64,000 nucleotides of DNA from Paraburkholderia adhaesiva (GCF_021390575.1 NZ_JAJEJQ010000004.1:124001-188000), one strand, 5' to 3'. Shown: positions 27,205-36,407, counted from the first letter of the stretch. Numbers and translations are program-made. Notes: generated by a model not told the origin, from the sequence alone.

Positions 27205-27444
27205 CTATCCGGCCTTGCTATCGGTGGTGAAAAGGCTTTTGAAGAGCCGTTCGGATTCGAGCAGGCCTTCATCGGTGAACACCACCGATTTGGCCTTGTT
27301 GACCGGATTCTCAATGAGCCCCCGCTCGTGAAGCCGGCTGAGCGCGGCCCAGTCATGGCCTTTCCATGCCCTGAAGCGGTCGTGCAGGGTCAGATAAAGC
27401 AGTGCGAGAACGGCGTCGTCAATCGCAGCGGTATTGATCGTCAT
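27205..27444 (-). CDS. DUF6429-family small protein, 79 aa
   Basis: The start at 27444 is preceded by AGAAGGAAACC. The body, with IDDAVLALLYLTLHDRFRAWKGHDW followed by LHERGLIENPVNKAKSVVFTDEGL, is characteristic of a small bacterial family of unknown function (DUF6429 as I recall it). It has a winged-helix-like look with a C-terminal LFKSLF helix. It is encoded on the opposite strand, in the gap between the beta-prime and beta genes, so it looks like a later insertion. The reading frame is intact. Confidence 0.7.
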   Translation of the reverse strand: MTINTAAIDDAVLALLYLTLHDRFRAWKGHDWAALSRLHERGLIENPVNKAKSVVFTDEGLLESERLFKSLFTTDSKAG

Positions 27445-27508
27445 GTCACCGGTTTCCTTCTGGAACCCGGTGAATTTACCACTCACGGCACTGACATGGA
27501 GCAACGAC

Positions 27509-30500
27509 ATGTCCGTTCTCTTTGAGACGTGGTACCGGCAGTTCGGCGTGCGTCGCAGCAACCAGCTCGTACAGCCGCCGCTGCCGGGCATGGACCGCCT
27601 GATCCTGCCGCGCCGCAGCCTCTTTCACTACCCGGGCACGGGGCCGCTTGACGACGGGCCCGACATGAACCAGCCCGAATTTCGCGGTAACACCAAACCC
27701 ATCCTCGTGCATCACCTCGTCAGGCAGTCGGTGAATCTCGGTAACCCCCGGCCACTGCCCACGCCCGTCACCCTGCTCGCCTCGCGCTTCTTCCAGAAAA
27801 AACGCCGCTACAGGAAGCTCATGAACTTCGACACCGCCACGCGCGACGACAACACGCTGTGTGTGTTCAGTTACGCCTTCCTGTGGCGTGTGTACCACTA
27901 TCCACGCTCGATCTATGCCGGCACGTACCAGTGGCACAACATCCACGAGACGCTGTGGATGCAGGTCATGGAGGTCGCCAACCGCTCGAACCGCAACCAG
28001 TTCATTCCGCTCACGCTCCCCGCCATCCTGCCGTGCCTCACGGACCTGAAACTCGGGGAGATGGGTGAGCTCAATCATCAACCCAGCCAGCGCATTGTCA
28101 AGCGCTTTGCCGCCCACGAATCGCTCATGATCCTCGAGATCTGGAAGTGGCTCGGCGAGAACCGCAAGTCGTCGATACTTTCGCACGTGCCAGAGGACAG
28201 GCTTGGGCGCGTGAACCTGATCCTGGAGGAAAGCGGGCGCTGGTTTGCCGTGAATCTCGGCACGCTGAACGGCTGGCGTGTCGCCAAGAAGGAAGAACTC
28301 GAAGCCAACCCCGAGGCCAACCGGCACGGGTTCGAACCCAACCGGCTCCAGCGCTACTTCCTGCGCATGCTCATGACACTCATGGAAGTGCGCACGTCGG
28401 CCGCCCCTGAAGTCAGCGCACAGAGCAGCGCCGGCACCGAGCCTTCCGGCATGCCGCCCGAAGAACCGGCCAACGTGGTCGATGAAACCGGTCCGCAAAC
28501 GGGCGCGCAGACGGGATCCCTTATCCAGAGCGTCCAGCAGCCGGTGGACTCGCCCCTCACCCCGGCGTTCCATGCCACGCAGCCCCGGCCTGCAGGACAT
28601 GACGAAGAAGAGGATGAGGAAAGCGCGCGCGCGGCCGGCAACGCGAAGGTCATGCGCATTGCCGCACGCATGGCGAGCGCCCAGCACGAACCGGACGAGC
28701 GCGGCGTGGACATTCATCCCGACGAAAAACTGGAGCAGCAGATCGAGGCCGACCTGCAGCAGCTCGAACATATCGCCAACCTTACGTTTGCCGATGCGGA
28801 GCAACTGCAGCCGACCACGCCTGGGCCTGCGGCACCCGCTGGCGCCGTGACACCCGAAGCCGCGGTGATGAAGATCGCCAACCGGCTGGCTGCGCAGGGC
28901 ATGATGAGTGCGGGCGAGCACCGCCGTTACCAGACGCTCTCCGAGGCCTATAAAAAGATCGTCGCCCCCGATGGCCGCACGACGCTCGGTGCATTCGTGC
29001 AGATCCCGCCTGAAAGCATCCAGATACAGGAGTCGCCCGCGATCGCCGACATTCCGGCCGTGCTCGACAAGACGATGCTCAGGTCGTCACTCCTGACGTT
29101 CGATCCGAAGTACATCCGCGAGGTCATGCAGAAGGACATCGCCGGCATGGTCCTGAACCTGCAGCAGGGGGGACTATGCGTGACCGGTTACGACGTTGAG
29201 GAGGTCGATGACGTAATGGGCGCGTACCGGATGTACACCGCACGTGTGGTGCCGGTCGAGGGTTCCGCCTCGACCCTGCGCTTTCGCCTGCCGGTCATCG
29301 ACGAGGATGGCACCTTCACGGCCAATGGCGTGAAGTACCGCATGCGCAAGCAGAAGGGAGATCTGCCCATCCGCAAGATCGGCCCCGGGCGGGTCGCGCT
29401 CACGAGCTACTACGGCAAGGTGTTCGTCTCGCGCTCGACCAAACGCGTCAACGATTACGGGGTGTGGCTCACTAACGCCATCATGGCCGCGGGCCTGGAT
29501 GTGCATGGTGGTCCAGACGGCGGGCTGCATGCGGGCCCAATCACGCAGATGCACACGGCCCCCGTGTTCGACAACCTCTTCGCGTGCCCGCGCCTGTACA
29601 GCACGCTCGCCATGTCGTTTCGCAGCTTCGCGCTTGGCGGCTTCGAGTGGAACTTCGATCACACGCGCCGCGAGACGCTCTATGGCACCGATACCCTGAA
29701 ACGCTACGAGCAGGGCCGTGACGTCAACCCGGGCACCATCGTCTGCGGGCAGTCGCTCACGGATCCGGCTGTCCTCGCCGTCATGGATGCACACGGTGCG
29801 CTCTACGCGCTCAGGGACGGCAAGCCTGAAGCGTTGCCCGGCTTCGAGGCCATGCTGCAGCTCGACACCAGCAAGGCACCGGTAGAGTTCGTCGAGGTGA
29901 TGGTGCTCGGCCGCACCATACCGCTCGGTCTCGTGCTGGGCTACGAGATGGGCCTCACGCAGCTCATGATGCTGCTGCGCGTGAGCCCACGCCGTGTGCC
30001 CGCCGGCCAGCGCGTGAACCTGCAACCCACCGAGTATGCGCTAGTATTTGCCGACGAGACGCTTGTCCTTGCGAAAGCCCATGCCTTCGCCTCACTCGTG
30101 CTCGCGGGTTTTAACGAGTATCACCGCAGCATCCGCACCTTCAACGTGCACGAGTTCGACCGGCGCGGCGTGTACCTGAATGTACTGGAGTCCGGTGGCC
30201 AGTCGCAGCGCTACCTGCGCGAGATCGACCTGCAGTATAAGCTCTTCATCGACCCGATCACGCGTGAGTTACTTCTAGAAATGAAGGAACCCACCGACTA
30301 TCAGGGGTTGCTGCTGCGTGCCTGCACGATGCTGCTCTCCGATCATCACCCGGACGAGCTGGATTCCAGCTGGATGCGCGTGAAGGGCTATGAGCGCATG
30401 GCGGGCGCCGTCTATTCGGAAATCGTGCGGGCGATACGCATCCACAACGGGCGCCCCGGGCGCAACCGCCTGCCCATCGATCTGAATCCGTTCCAGGTCT

Positions 30501-31966
30501 GGAAGAGCGTCACGCAGGATCCGGCAAAGATCCAGATCTCGGAGATCAACCCGATCCAGAACCTCAAGGAGATGGAGTCGGTCACCTATACGGGCGTGGG
30601 CGGGCGTGGCTCGCGCAGCATGACGAAGCACACGCGGGCCTATCACCCGAACGACATGGGCACGATCTCGGAGGCCACCGTTGATTCGAGCGATGTGGGT
30701 ATCAACACCTACACTAGTGCCGATCCGCAGTTCACGTCCCTGCGCGGCCTCTCGCGCCGCTACGAGCTCGGCAAGACCGGTGCCACCGCGCTCTTTTCCA
30801 CCTCCGCGCTGCTTGCCCCCGCGGCCGACCGCGATGACCCCAAGCGCGTGAATTTCATCAGCATCCAGTCCGGCCACCGTATCGCCTGCCGCGGCTATCA
30901 CCAGCCCGCGCTGCGCACCGGCTACGAGCAGGTGCTCGCCCACCGTACCAGCGACATGTTCGCGGTCACCGCGAAGCAGCCCGGCCGGGTCGTGTCGGTG
31001 GGTGCCGAGGGCATGAAGCTCCAGTACGAGTCGGGTGAGCTCCAGGGGATCGAGCTCGGACGACGCTTTGGCAATGCGGCGGGGCTCGTGGTCCCGCACC
31101 AGATCGTTACCCCCCTGCATGCCGGACAAAGCTTCAGGCCAGGGGACGTCATCGCGTACAACACAGGCTTCTTTGAGCCGGATCTCCTGAACCCCGCCAA
31201 CGTCGTCATGAAAACCGGCGTTGCGGTCAGAACGGTGTTCATGGAAAGCCCGATGACGCTGGAAGACTCCTCGGCGATCTCGAAGGAGACTGCGGCGCTC
31301 CTGATGACAAAACAGACGAAGGTCAGGACCATCGTCATCAACTTCGATCAGGAGGTTCACCGGCTGCTCAAAGCGGGCGAAAAGGTCGGAGCCGACGATA
31401 TTTTATGCGTCATCGAGGACGCCGTGACCGCGGGCACGCGCCTCTTCGACGAGGCGTCGCTCGACACGCTGCGCGTGCTCAGTGCCCAGACGCCCCAGGC
31501 GAAAACCCAGGGCGTTATCGAGCGCGTCGAGGTGTTCTATCACGGCGAGCCCGAGGACATGTCCCCAACGCTTGCGAAGATCGCCGCGGCCAGCGACGCG
31601 CAGATGATCCGGCGCTCGCGCATGACCGGCAGGAAGGCGTTCACGGGCAGTGTGGACGAGGCGTTTCGCGTCGAGGGCAATCCGCTGCAGCTCGATACCG
31701 CGGCGATCCGCATCTATATCACCTCGGATGTCCCTGCCGGGGTCGGAGACAAGGGTGTGTTCGGCAACCAGCTCAAGACAGTATTTGGCGAGGTGATGGA
31801 GCGCGACATGTTCACCGAGTCGGGCAAAAAGATTGGCGCCGTGTTCGGTGCGAAATCCGTAGCTAACCGCATCGTCTCCTCCCCCGAACTGATCGGAACG
31901 ACCACCACGCTGCTCGACGTAATTGGAAAAGCTGCGGTCGATGTCTACAACGGGAGAAAAGCATGA
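27509..31966 (+). CDS. RNA polymerase beta-like subunit, jumbo-phage type, 1485 aa
   Basis: I chose the ATG at 27509 (MSVLFETWYRQF) with GGAG upstream. Residues 1-280 are unlike cellular RpoB; 290-480 are a low-complexity acidic linker. RpoB-like sequence starts near 595 (VIDEDGTFTANGVKYRM, like LMTDNGTFVINGTERV). Residues about 1010-1080 match the fork/rifampicin region: SEINPIQNLKEME, then RAYHPNDMGTIS and DVGINTY, where bacteria have NPLSEITHKRR, VHPTHYGRICPIE and NIGLI. Residues 1190-1260 match the domain that ends in the NFEDSI motif. GDKGVFGNQLK places Lys1415 and Lys1423 eight apart, exactly as the two catalytic lysines of GDKMAGRHGNK. The extreme C-terminal domain is missing; a candidate is at 1-429. 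phiKZ gp178 is the likely relative. Confidence 0.82.
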   Translation: MSVLFETWYRQFGVRRSNQLVQPPLPGMDRLILPRRSLFHYPGTGPLDDGPDMNQPEFRGNTKPILVHHLVRQSVNLGNPRPLPTPVTLLASRFFQKKRRYRKLMNFDTATRDDNTLCVFSYAFLWRVYHYPRSIYAGTYQWHNIHETLWMQVMEVANRSNRNQFIPLTLPAILPCLTDLKLGEMGELNHQPSQRIVKRFAAHESLMILEIWKWLGENRKSSILSHVPEDRLGRVNLILEESGRWFAVNLGTLNGWRVAKKEELEANPEANRHGFEPNRLQRYFLRMLMTLMEVRTSAAPEVSAQSSAGTEPSGMPPEEPANVVDETGPQTGAQTGSLIQSVQQPVDSPLTPAFHATQPRPAGHDEEEDEESARAAGNAKVMRIAARMASAQHEPDERGVDIHPDEKLEQQIEADLQQLEHIANLTFADAEQLQPTTPGPAAPAGAVTPEAAVMKIANRLAAQGMMSAGEHRRYQTLSEAYKKIVAPDGRTTLGAFVQIPPESIQIQESPAIADIPAVLDKTMLRSSLLTFDPKYIREVMQKDIAGMVLNLQQGGLCVTGYDVEEVDDVMGAYRMYTARVVPVEGSASTLRFRLPVIDEDGTFTANGVKYRMRKQKGDLPIRKIGPGRVALTSYYGKVFVSRSTKRVNDYGVWLTNAIMAAGLDVHGGPDGGLHAGPITQMHTAPVFDNLFACPRLYSTLAMSFRSFALGGFEWNFDHTRRETLYGTDTLKRYEQGRDVNPGTIVCGQSLTDPAVLAVMDAHGALYALRDGKPEALPGFEAMLQLDTSKAPVEFVEVMVLGRTIPLGLVLGYEMGLTQLMMLLRVSPRRVPAGQRVNLQPTEYALVFADETLVLAKAHAFASLVLAGFNEYHRSIRTFNVHEFDRRGVYLNVLESGGQSQRYLREIDLQYKLFIDPITRELLLEMKEPTDYQGLLLRACTMLLSDHHPDELDSSWMRVKGYERMAGAVYSEIVRAIRIHNGRPGRNRLPIDLNPFQVWKSVTQDPAKIQISEINPIQNLKEMESVTYTGVGGRGSRSMTKHTRAYHPNDMGTISEATVDSSDVGINTYTSADPQFTSLRGLSRRYELGKTGATALFSTSALLAPAADRDDPKRVNFISIQSGHRIACRGYHQPALRTGYEQVLAHRTSDMFAVTAKQPGRVVSVGAEGMKLQYESGELQGIELGRRFGNAAGLVVPHQIVTPLHAGQSFRPGDVIAYNTGFFEPDLLNPANVVMKTGVAVRTVFMESPMTLEDSSAISKETAALLMTKQTKVRTIVINFDQEVHRLLKAGEKVGADDILCVIEDAVTAGTRLFDEASLDTLRVLSAQTPQAKTQGVIERVEVFYHGEPEDMSPTLAKIAAASDAQMIRRSRMTGRKAFTGSVDEAFRVEGNPLQLDTAAIRIYITSDVPAGVGDKGVFGNQLKTVFGEVMERDMFTESGKKIGAVFGAKSVANRIVSSPELIGTTTTLLDVIGKAAVDVYNGRKA

Positions 31967-32151
31967 AGTCGCACGCATCAGAGAAGACGCTCGTCACGCT
32001 CGCCAATGCCACGACGCTCGTGCGCTGCATCGTGCAGGGTGTGGTCGGCAACGATCTGGCCGACACCTTTGCCGGCATGCCACTGACCGATGACGTCATC
32101 GACCAGCTGGCCCAGGCCCGCTTTCAGGCCGCTGTCCAGCAATACCTGTAA
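31963..32151 (+). CDS. Small unknown protein, 62 aa, coupled to the beta gene
   Basis: The start overlaps the stop of the beta gene as ATGA, so it is surely translated with it. The product is short and helical: LVTLANATTLVRCIVQGVVG, then DVIDQLAQARFQAAVQQYL. No counterpart is known to me. The tight coupling suggests a polymerase-associated or virion small protein. Confidence 0.65.
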   Translation: MKSHASEKTLVTLANATTLVRCIVQGVVGNDLADTFAGMPLTDDVIDQLAQARFQAAVQQYL

Positions 32152-32214
32152 TGGCCTCACAAAAATCACGCCGTGAACGCCAGAGGCTCCCTGTTTGCTG
32201 GACGGTAACAAATA

Positions 32215-32760
32215 TCAGTGTTCGTCGGGACTGACCCGTTTCAGTTCGCTCTCGATACTGTGCCTGCCCTGCCCGCTTATGAGGAAAAAATATTCACCGG
32301 GCTGATAGTCCAGTGGCTTCGGTACAAGAAAATCCAGGACGCCGGGCTGACGTTTGTGCTTGTTCAGATACGTCGCAAATGCGGAAGACAAGATGATGTG
32401 TGGATCAGTATATGTCCCCGTTCCACACGTGAGCGAGTAGTCATCCGAAGTCTTTCCCAGATGCATGTCACAGGCGCCGGGACTGACAGGCAATACATAT
32501 TCCTGCCCATTCCTGTCGTAGAAGTGAAATAGTGGATTGCCCTGTTCCGACTTTGACAGTTTGATCACTTTGGTGCGGTTATCCACCCTGGCATCAACAA
32601 CCTCGTAGGTTCCGTAAAGGTGTTGAATGCCTTGCGCCGCATCACCATTAAGCACCGTATTGCGCTCTGTCCAGGCCGAGCTGCCGGATGGGAAAGTGCA
32701 GGCTGTCAGTACCGACAGCATTGCTGGAACGATCAAGCTTCCCGGAAAAGTCATGCGCAT
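32215..32760 (-). CDS. Putative lipoprotein, 181 aa
   Basis: The N-terminus MRMTFPGSLIVPAMLSVLTAC is a lipoprotein signal with lipobox LTAC. Cys21 would be lipidated. The mature part looks globular and strand-rich, with a cysteine pair (PGACDMHLG and SLTCGTG). It lies on the strand opposite the RNA polymerase genes and downstream of the beta gene. Lipoproteins inserted among phage genes are often accessory genes that alter the host envelope, for example to block superinfection. That role is inference. Confidence 0.72.
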   Translation of the reverse strand: MRMTFPGSLIVPAMLSVLTACTFPSGSSAWTERNTVLNGDAAQGIQHLYGTYEVVDARVDNRTKVIKLSKSEQGNPLFHFYDRNGQEYVLPVSPGACDMHLGKTSDDYSLTCGTGTYTDPHIILSSAFATYLNKHKRQPGVLDFLVPKPLDYQPGEYFFLISGQGRHSIESELKRVSPDEH

Positions 32761-32914
32761 TCGTCAGGCCCCGTAGTTTCACGCCGGAATGTTAACACCT
32801 GACGTTATGTCGCGATCTTGAAAGTATGTGAAAGAAAACACCCGCCGGTTTCATGCAGCGTCTCGTGAAGACTGCCGATCTTTGTGAAGACGTGCGCGGG
32901 AAGGACTCGCCATC

Positions 32915-33546
32915 ATGCTCAACGAACGTACCCTGCGCTTAACCGGGCACTGGAGCGCATCGCACGGGCGACGAAAAGCGGCCTGCTCGTACGCGAGATC
33001 GCCGGCAGCAAGACCGTCGTCTACGAGCCCGTGTACCGCGAGTATCTCGAACAGGGCGGCAGCAATGAAATGCTCTTCGCCAATGCGCTCTCGCAACCCT
33101 TTGCGATGACCTCAGCCGACCTGCTTGCACAGAAGGAGGCCCTCGCCCGGCGCTGGGCCGCGCACAGCGCGCTCGTCGCCACCGCGGAATGCAACCAGCG
33201 CTACAACAAGATCATCGAGCTGCTGGAATTGCACTTTCGCTCGCAGTTCAATGAGGCGACCGAGGGCGAGGACACCACCGCACCGAATCGCGATACGGTG
33301 CTCAAGCTCTTCAGGGAGTGTCTGAAGCACATCACGGAGAGCGACCTGAACGATCTGTACGCGGTATGTCTGAAGCTCGTGTGCCGCGCCCGGTTTTACA
33401 CGACCGACGCCGAGCGCATTCTCACCGGCATGGAACTCGCCCGTGCACGCAACCCATCCCTCTCACCGCGCGAAGCGGCCACGGCCAGCATCGTCGATTA
33501 CATCGCCTGGTGGGTCGCCGCGCAGATGCGGCTGGCGAGCTGCTGA
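32915..33546 (+). pseudogene. Unknown phage protein in the RNA polymerase cluster, probable frameshift near its start
   Basis: GGAAGGA lies eight bases before ATG 32915 (MLNERT). The rest of the coding sequence is in another frame (ALNRALERIARATKSGLLVREI to the TGA at 33544-33546). One extra C in the ACCCTGCG at about 32933-32940 would give MLNERTPALNRALERIAR in a single frame of about 210 codons. The product looks helical and charged (YNKIIELLELHFRSQF, FRECLKHITESDLNDLY). No motif is recognised. If no indel exists, translation must begin at the GTG at 32884, which has no good ribosome binding site. Confidence 0.6.
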
Positions 33547-34290
33547 AGGGATGCCCTATCACGGGGGACATCACGGATCCGAAGCATCTGGTGCGTGACC
33601 CCGCGCGGGTCAGGGCCGCACTCGTTGAAACCCCCGACGGCAGGCTCGTCGCGAAAGAGGCCGTGAAGATCACCATTCCAACCCGCTTCGCCGAGCGGGG
33701 GCTCGCTGAAGTCGGTATCGAAACCTTCATCTACGGTGTGTATGCGATCACGCTCGAAAACAGCTACTACGGCGTCTCGCTCGTGAACGCCATGATCCGT
33801 ATCGAACCCACCTCCATGATGAAGGTGCTCTCAGGTGACGATGAGTACTACGAATTCAGCTTCGAAAAGGGTTCCGTCATCACCCCGTCACTCGATCTTG
33901 TCAAGAACGATTCCCTCATCTACCGGATCTTCAACGAGATGCTCGCGGGCGCCCATGTGCCGTGGTACATCGGCTACGCCGAGATGGCCTGCCTGCTCGA
34001 TACCGCGAAATATCACGCCGGCGCCAACGTCGGGCGCAACCACGACATCACGGAGCTGCTCGTCTCGATCATCTCGCGCAATGCGCATGACCGCCACGAG
34101 TTCTACCGCACGACCGTGAAGGACCTGCACGACCTGCTCACGAATCCCCCCGTTTTCATTCCCCTGCGCTCAATCGAATTTGCCGCCACCAGTGAAGGTC
34201 ACGGGCAGTTACTTCAGCCGCGGGGTGGTCAGCGCCCTGGTCAGTCCCAGCACGCGTGTGGAGCGCCTGAATGACATCCTCGCGCGGTAA
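33510..34290 (+). pseudogene. Probable RNA polymerase beta-prime C-terminal subunit, frameshifted
   Basis: The main frame (mod 3 = 0) carries KEAVKITIPTRFAERGL, IETFIYGVYAITLENSYYG and LTNPPVFIPLRSIEFAATS. It then degenerates, while the overlapping frame 1 continues with VKVTGSYFSRGVVSALVSPS, then TRVERLNDILAR and TAA 34288-34290. Joined, the end resembles the RpoC C-terminus, where a GITKASLATESFISAASF-like segment precedes the last helices. The start is also unclear: a GTG at 33510 overlaps the previous gene, while an ATG at 33551 would be in frame if one C in ATGCCCTATC were extra (giving MPITGDITDP). These may be mutations or sequencing errors. The RpoC relation is weaker than for the other subunits. 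Confidence 0.45.
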
Positions 34291-34996
34291 TGTCTCGCCC
34301 TGTCGCCCATTGCCTGACCATGAAATCGCATGGCTCGCAGGAGAAAGATCGCCATATTGCAGGGAAACTGAGGGAAACGCCCCTTAGGTCCGAATATCCT
34401 CAATTGCCAGTAACGGCCTGTAGCACGTTCTCCCGCCGGAGGGTCTCGCCAAGGAATTTTCCCATTTCCTCGCCGCACTCACCCGCGCCGCGAACGCTAG
34501 CCTGACATGCATCTCCCTCAACCCGAGACTTGAAGATTGGCTTCGACAGGACTCGCTCGCTCCATTGGCCCTGCATGGAAATAGAACGCTTGATCGTGAC
34601 ACTGTAAACAATCATTTTCCACGTCACGCTAACCGGGAGAAGGCCCCTCGCCGAATTTCTTTCTGTGAATAGCGAAATCACGTGACTAGGACGCGCATTC
34701 TGCACCAATGCCCGAACAGATTCAGGGCCATCCTGCCAATCAGTTTCGGCGAATTTTGCTGGAATATCCGGCAGCGTCTGCCGCAAGCCACTGCGGAGTC
34801 CGGCCATATACGCCGGGCCCGTCGTAGCGAGCACAGGCGAGTTAAATACCTTGTCTTCCGTGATTACCAGTAGCGAACTCGCAGCGATCGGGTGCCCGAC
34901 CAAGCGGCTTTCGTCCAGAAGAGACGGCGCGTCTGAGAGGTGGCCTCACTCGTTCGGACAGTCATCTGAGATTTTTAAGTGGAACGTCCGAGGCAA

Positions 34997-36001
34997 TCAT
35001 GCTGCCGATTTGATCGCAGGCAGCGTCGCGAAGTATGCCTCATCCGGGGTCTGATCCGCCAGGCTCGAATGGGGCCGTTTCCGGTTGTACAGCTCGACGT
35101 ATTCGCCGATGGAGCGCCGGGCATGGCTGACCGACTCGTACGCTTTCAGGTAGACCTCTTCGTACTTGATGCTGCGCCACACCCGTTCGACGAACACGTT
35201 GTCGCGCCAGGCCCCTTTGCCGTCCATCGACAGCCGCACGCCCCGGCTCAGCACCGCCTCGGTGAACGCGCCCGCCGTGAACTGGCTACCCTGATCGGTG
35301 TTCACGATGTCGGGCAGTCCGTAGCGGGCGAACGCCTCTTCCAGCGCCTCGACGGCGTGCGTGGCTTCCAGCGTGATGGCGACCCGGTACGCGAGAATCT
35401 TGCGGCTCGCCCAGTCCACCACTGCCGTCAGGTACACGAAGCCGCGCGCCATCGGAATGTACGTCGTGTCGAGGGCGAACACCTGATTGGCACGCTCGAT
35501 CTTCATGCCGCGCAGCAGGTACGGCCAGATCTTGTGCTGCGCGTTGCGGCGGCTCGTGTTCGGCTTGCAGTACAGCGCCTCGACGCCCATGCGCTTCATC
35601 AGCGTGCGTACGCGACGGCGACCCACCTCATGGCCTTCCCGGCGCAACAGGCGCGCCAGCATCCGCGCCCCTGCAAATGGGAACTCCATGTGCAGTTCGT
35701 CGATTCGCCGCATCAGCAACTGATCGACCTCGCTGACCGGCTGCGCCCGGTAATATGCGCTCGATCTCGCGATGCCAACCAGTCGCGTCTGTCGCGAAAC
35801 CGGCAGCGCATGCGTACAGTCAATCATCGCTTTGCGCTCAGCAGTCCGGCTTTGCCGAGCGCTCCTGACAAAAAATCGTTCTCCAGCGTCAACTGCCCGA
35901 TCTTCGCGTGCAGCGTTTTCACGTCCACCGGCGGATCGCTCGACGGTGCACCTGTCGCACCAAACACGTCTGCCGCACGCTCCTGCAACTGCCGCTTCCA
36001 T
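34997..36001 (-). CDS. IS3-family transposase OrfB with DDE integrase core
   Basis: The rve-type integrase core is complete: VFALDTTYIPMARGFVYLTAV has the first Asp, PDIVNTDQGSQFTAGAF the second, and the final Glu lies in the WRSIKYEEVYLKAYESVSHA region, with ELYNRKRPHSSL after it. The N-terminal HTH_21-like part has DELHMEFPFAGARMLARLL. The true start of OrfB is inside the overlap with orfA near 35860; the frame upstream of that overlaps orfA. The copy looks intact and may be mobile. Confidence 0.9.
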   Translation of the reverse strand: MEAAVAGACGRRVWCDRCTVERSAGGRENAAREDRAVDAGERFFVRSARQSRTAERKAMIDCTHALPVSRQTRLVGIARSSAYYRAQPVSEVDQLLMRRIDELHMEFPFAGARMLARLLRREGHEVGRRRVRTLMKRMGVEALYCKPNTSRRNAQHKIWPYLLRGMKIERANQVFALDTTYIPMARGFVYLTAVVDWASRKILAYRVAITLEATHAVEALEEAFARYGLPDIVNTDQGSQFTAGAFTEAVLSRGVRLSMDGKGAWRDNVFVERVWRSIKYEEVYLKAYESVSHARRSIGEYVELYNRKRPHSSLADQTPDEAYFATLPAIKSAA

Positions 36002-36132
36002 TCCGTGATCTGGTTCGGATGTACATCAAACTGCTGTGCCAGTTCGGCCAGCGTGCGCTCACCTTTGACCGCTGCCAGTGCCACTTTCGCTTTGAACGCC
36101 GCTGAGTGCGTCCGTCGGGTTCTCTTCGTCAT
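35824..36132 (-). CDS. IS3-family transposase OrfA, 102 aa
   Basis: A helix-turn-helix DNA-binding protein: MTKRTRRTHSAAFKAKVALA, then LAELAQQFDVHPNQITEWK, the classical OrfA motif. It ends with a leucine-zipper-like helix (LHAKIGQLTLENDFLSGAL). It binds the element ends and normally works as an OrfAB fusion made by -1 frameshifting. orfB overlaps it downstream. Intact. Confidence 0.9.
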   Translation of the reverse strand: MTKRTRRTHSAAFKAKVALAAVKGERTLAELAQQFDVHPNQITEWKRQLQERAADVFGATGAPSSDPPVDVKTLHAKIGQLTLENDFLSGALGKAGLLSAKR

Positions 36133-36407
36133 TTCCTCGGTTCCTTTGCCAGCATTATCGCTGGCTCAGGCCCCGGCCAAACCACTTATCCGACTGTCCG
36201 AATTTGCGCGGCCACCTCTCTGTACTACAGGCAGTCGTTAAGATGGCAGCGGTACACAGGACGAGAACCTGAAATTTCATCGTTGGGAAAAGTTAGTATG
36301 TTTCGATTTTCAAACGTTGCTCCGCCAGACCGTCGTGCGAATTCATCATAAAGTGGTGACTTGCACACCCTCACTTCCATGAGATGTTTGCGCGACGCGC
36401 ACCGGAA

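Larger units (their letters stand above)
34936..36219 (-). mobile_element. IS3-family insertion sequence, 1284 bp, 3-bp target duplication CTG
   Basis: The ends are inverted: AGAGGTGGCC at 34936-34945 and GGCCACCTCT at 36210-36219. A second matching block follows inward (TTCGGACAGTC at 34953-34963 against GACTGTCCGAA at 36192-36202). CTG flanks both sides (34933-34935 and 36220-36222). It carries overlapping orfA and orfB and interrupts a lipoprotein gene. Confidence 0.88.
34400..36280 (-). pseudogene. Lipoprotein gene split by an IS3-family element
   Basis: The 5' part starts at 36280 with MKFQVLVLCTAAILTTACST, a lipoprotein signal with lipobox LTTAC, and reaches the IS at 36220. The 3' part resumes at 34935. 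Removing the IS (34936-36219) and one copy of the CTG duplication restores a single frame: ACST is followed by DAPSLLDESRLVGHPIAA, continuing to the stop at 34400. The reconstructed protein has about 190 residues. Its C-terminal half contains GDACQASVRGAGECGEEMG. Function unknown; it is the second of three lipoprotein genes in this stretch, all on minus. Confidence 0.8.

Noticed and set aside
34979..36241. 420-codon plus-strand ORF over the IS3-family element
   Set aside because: Antisense of OrfA and OrfB, which carry complete helix-turn-helix and DDE motifs on the minus strand.
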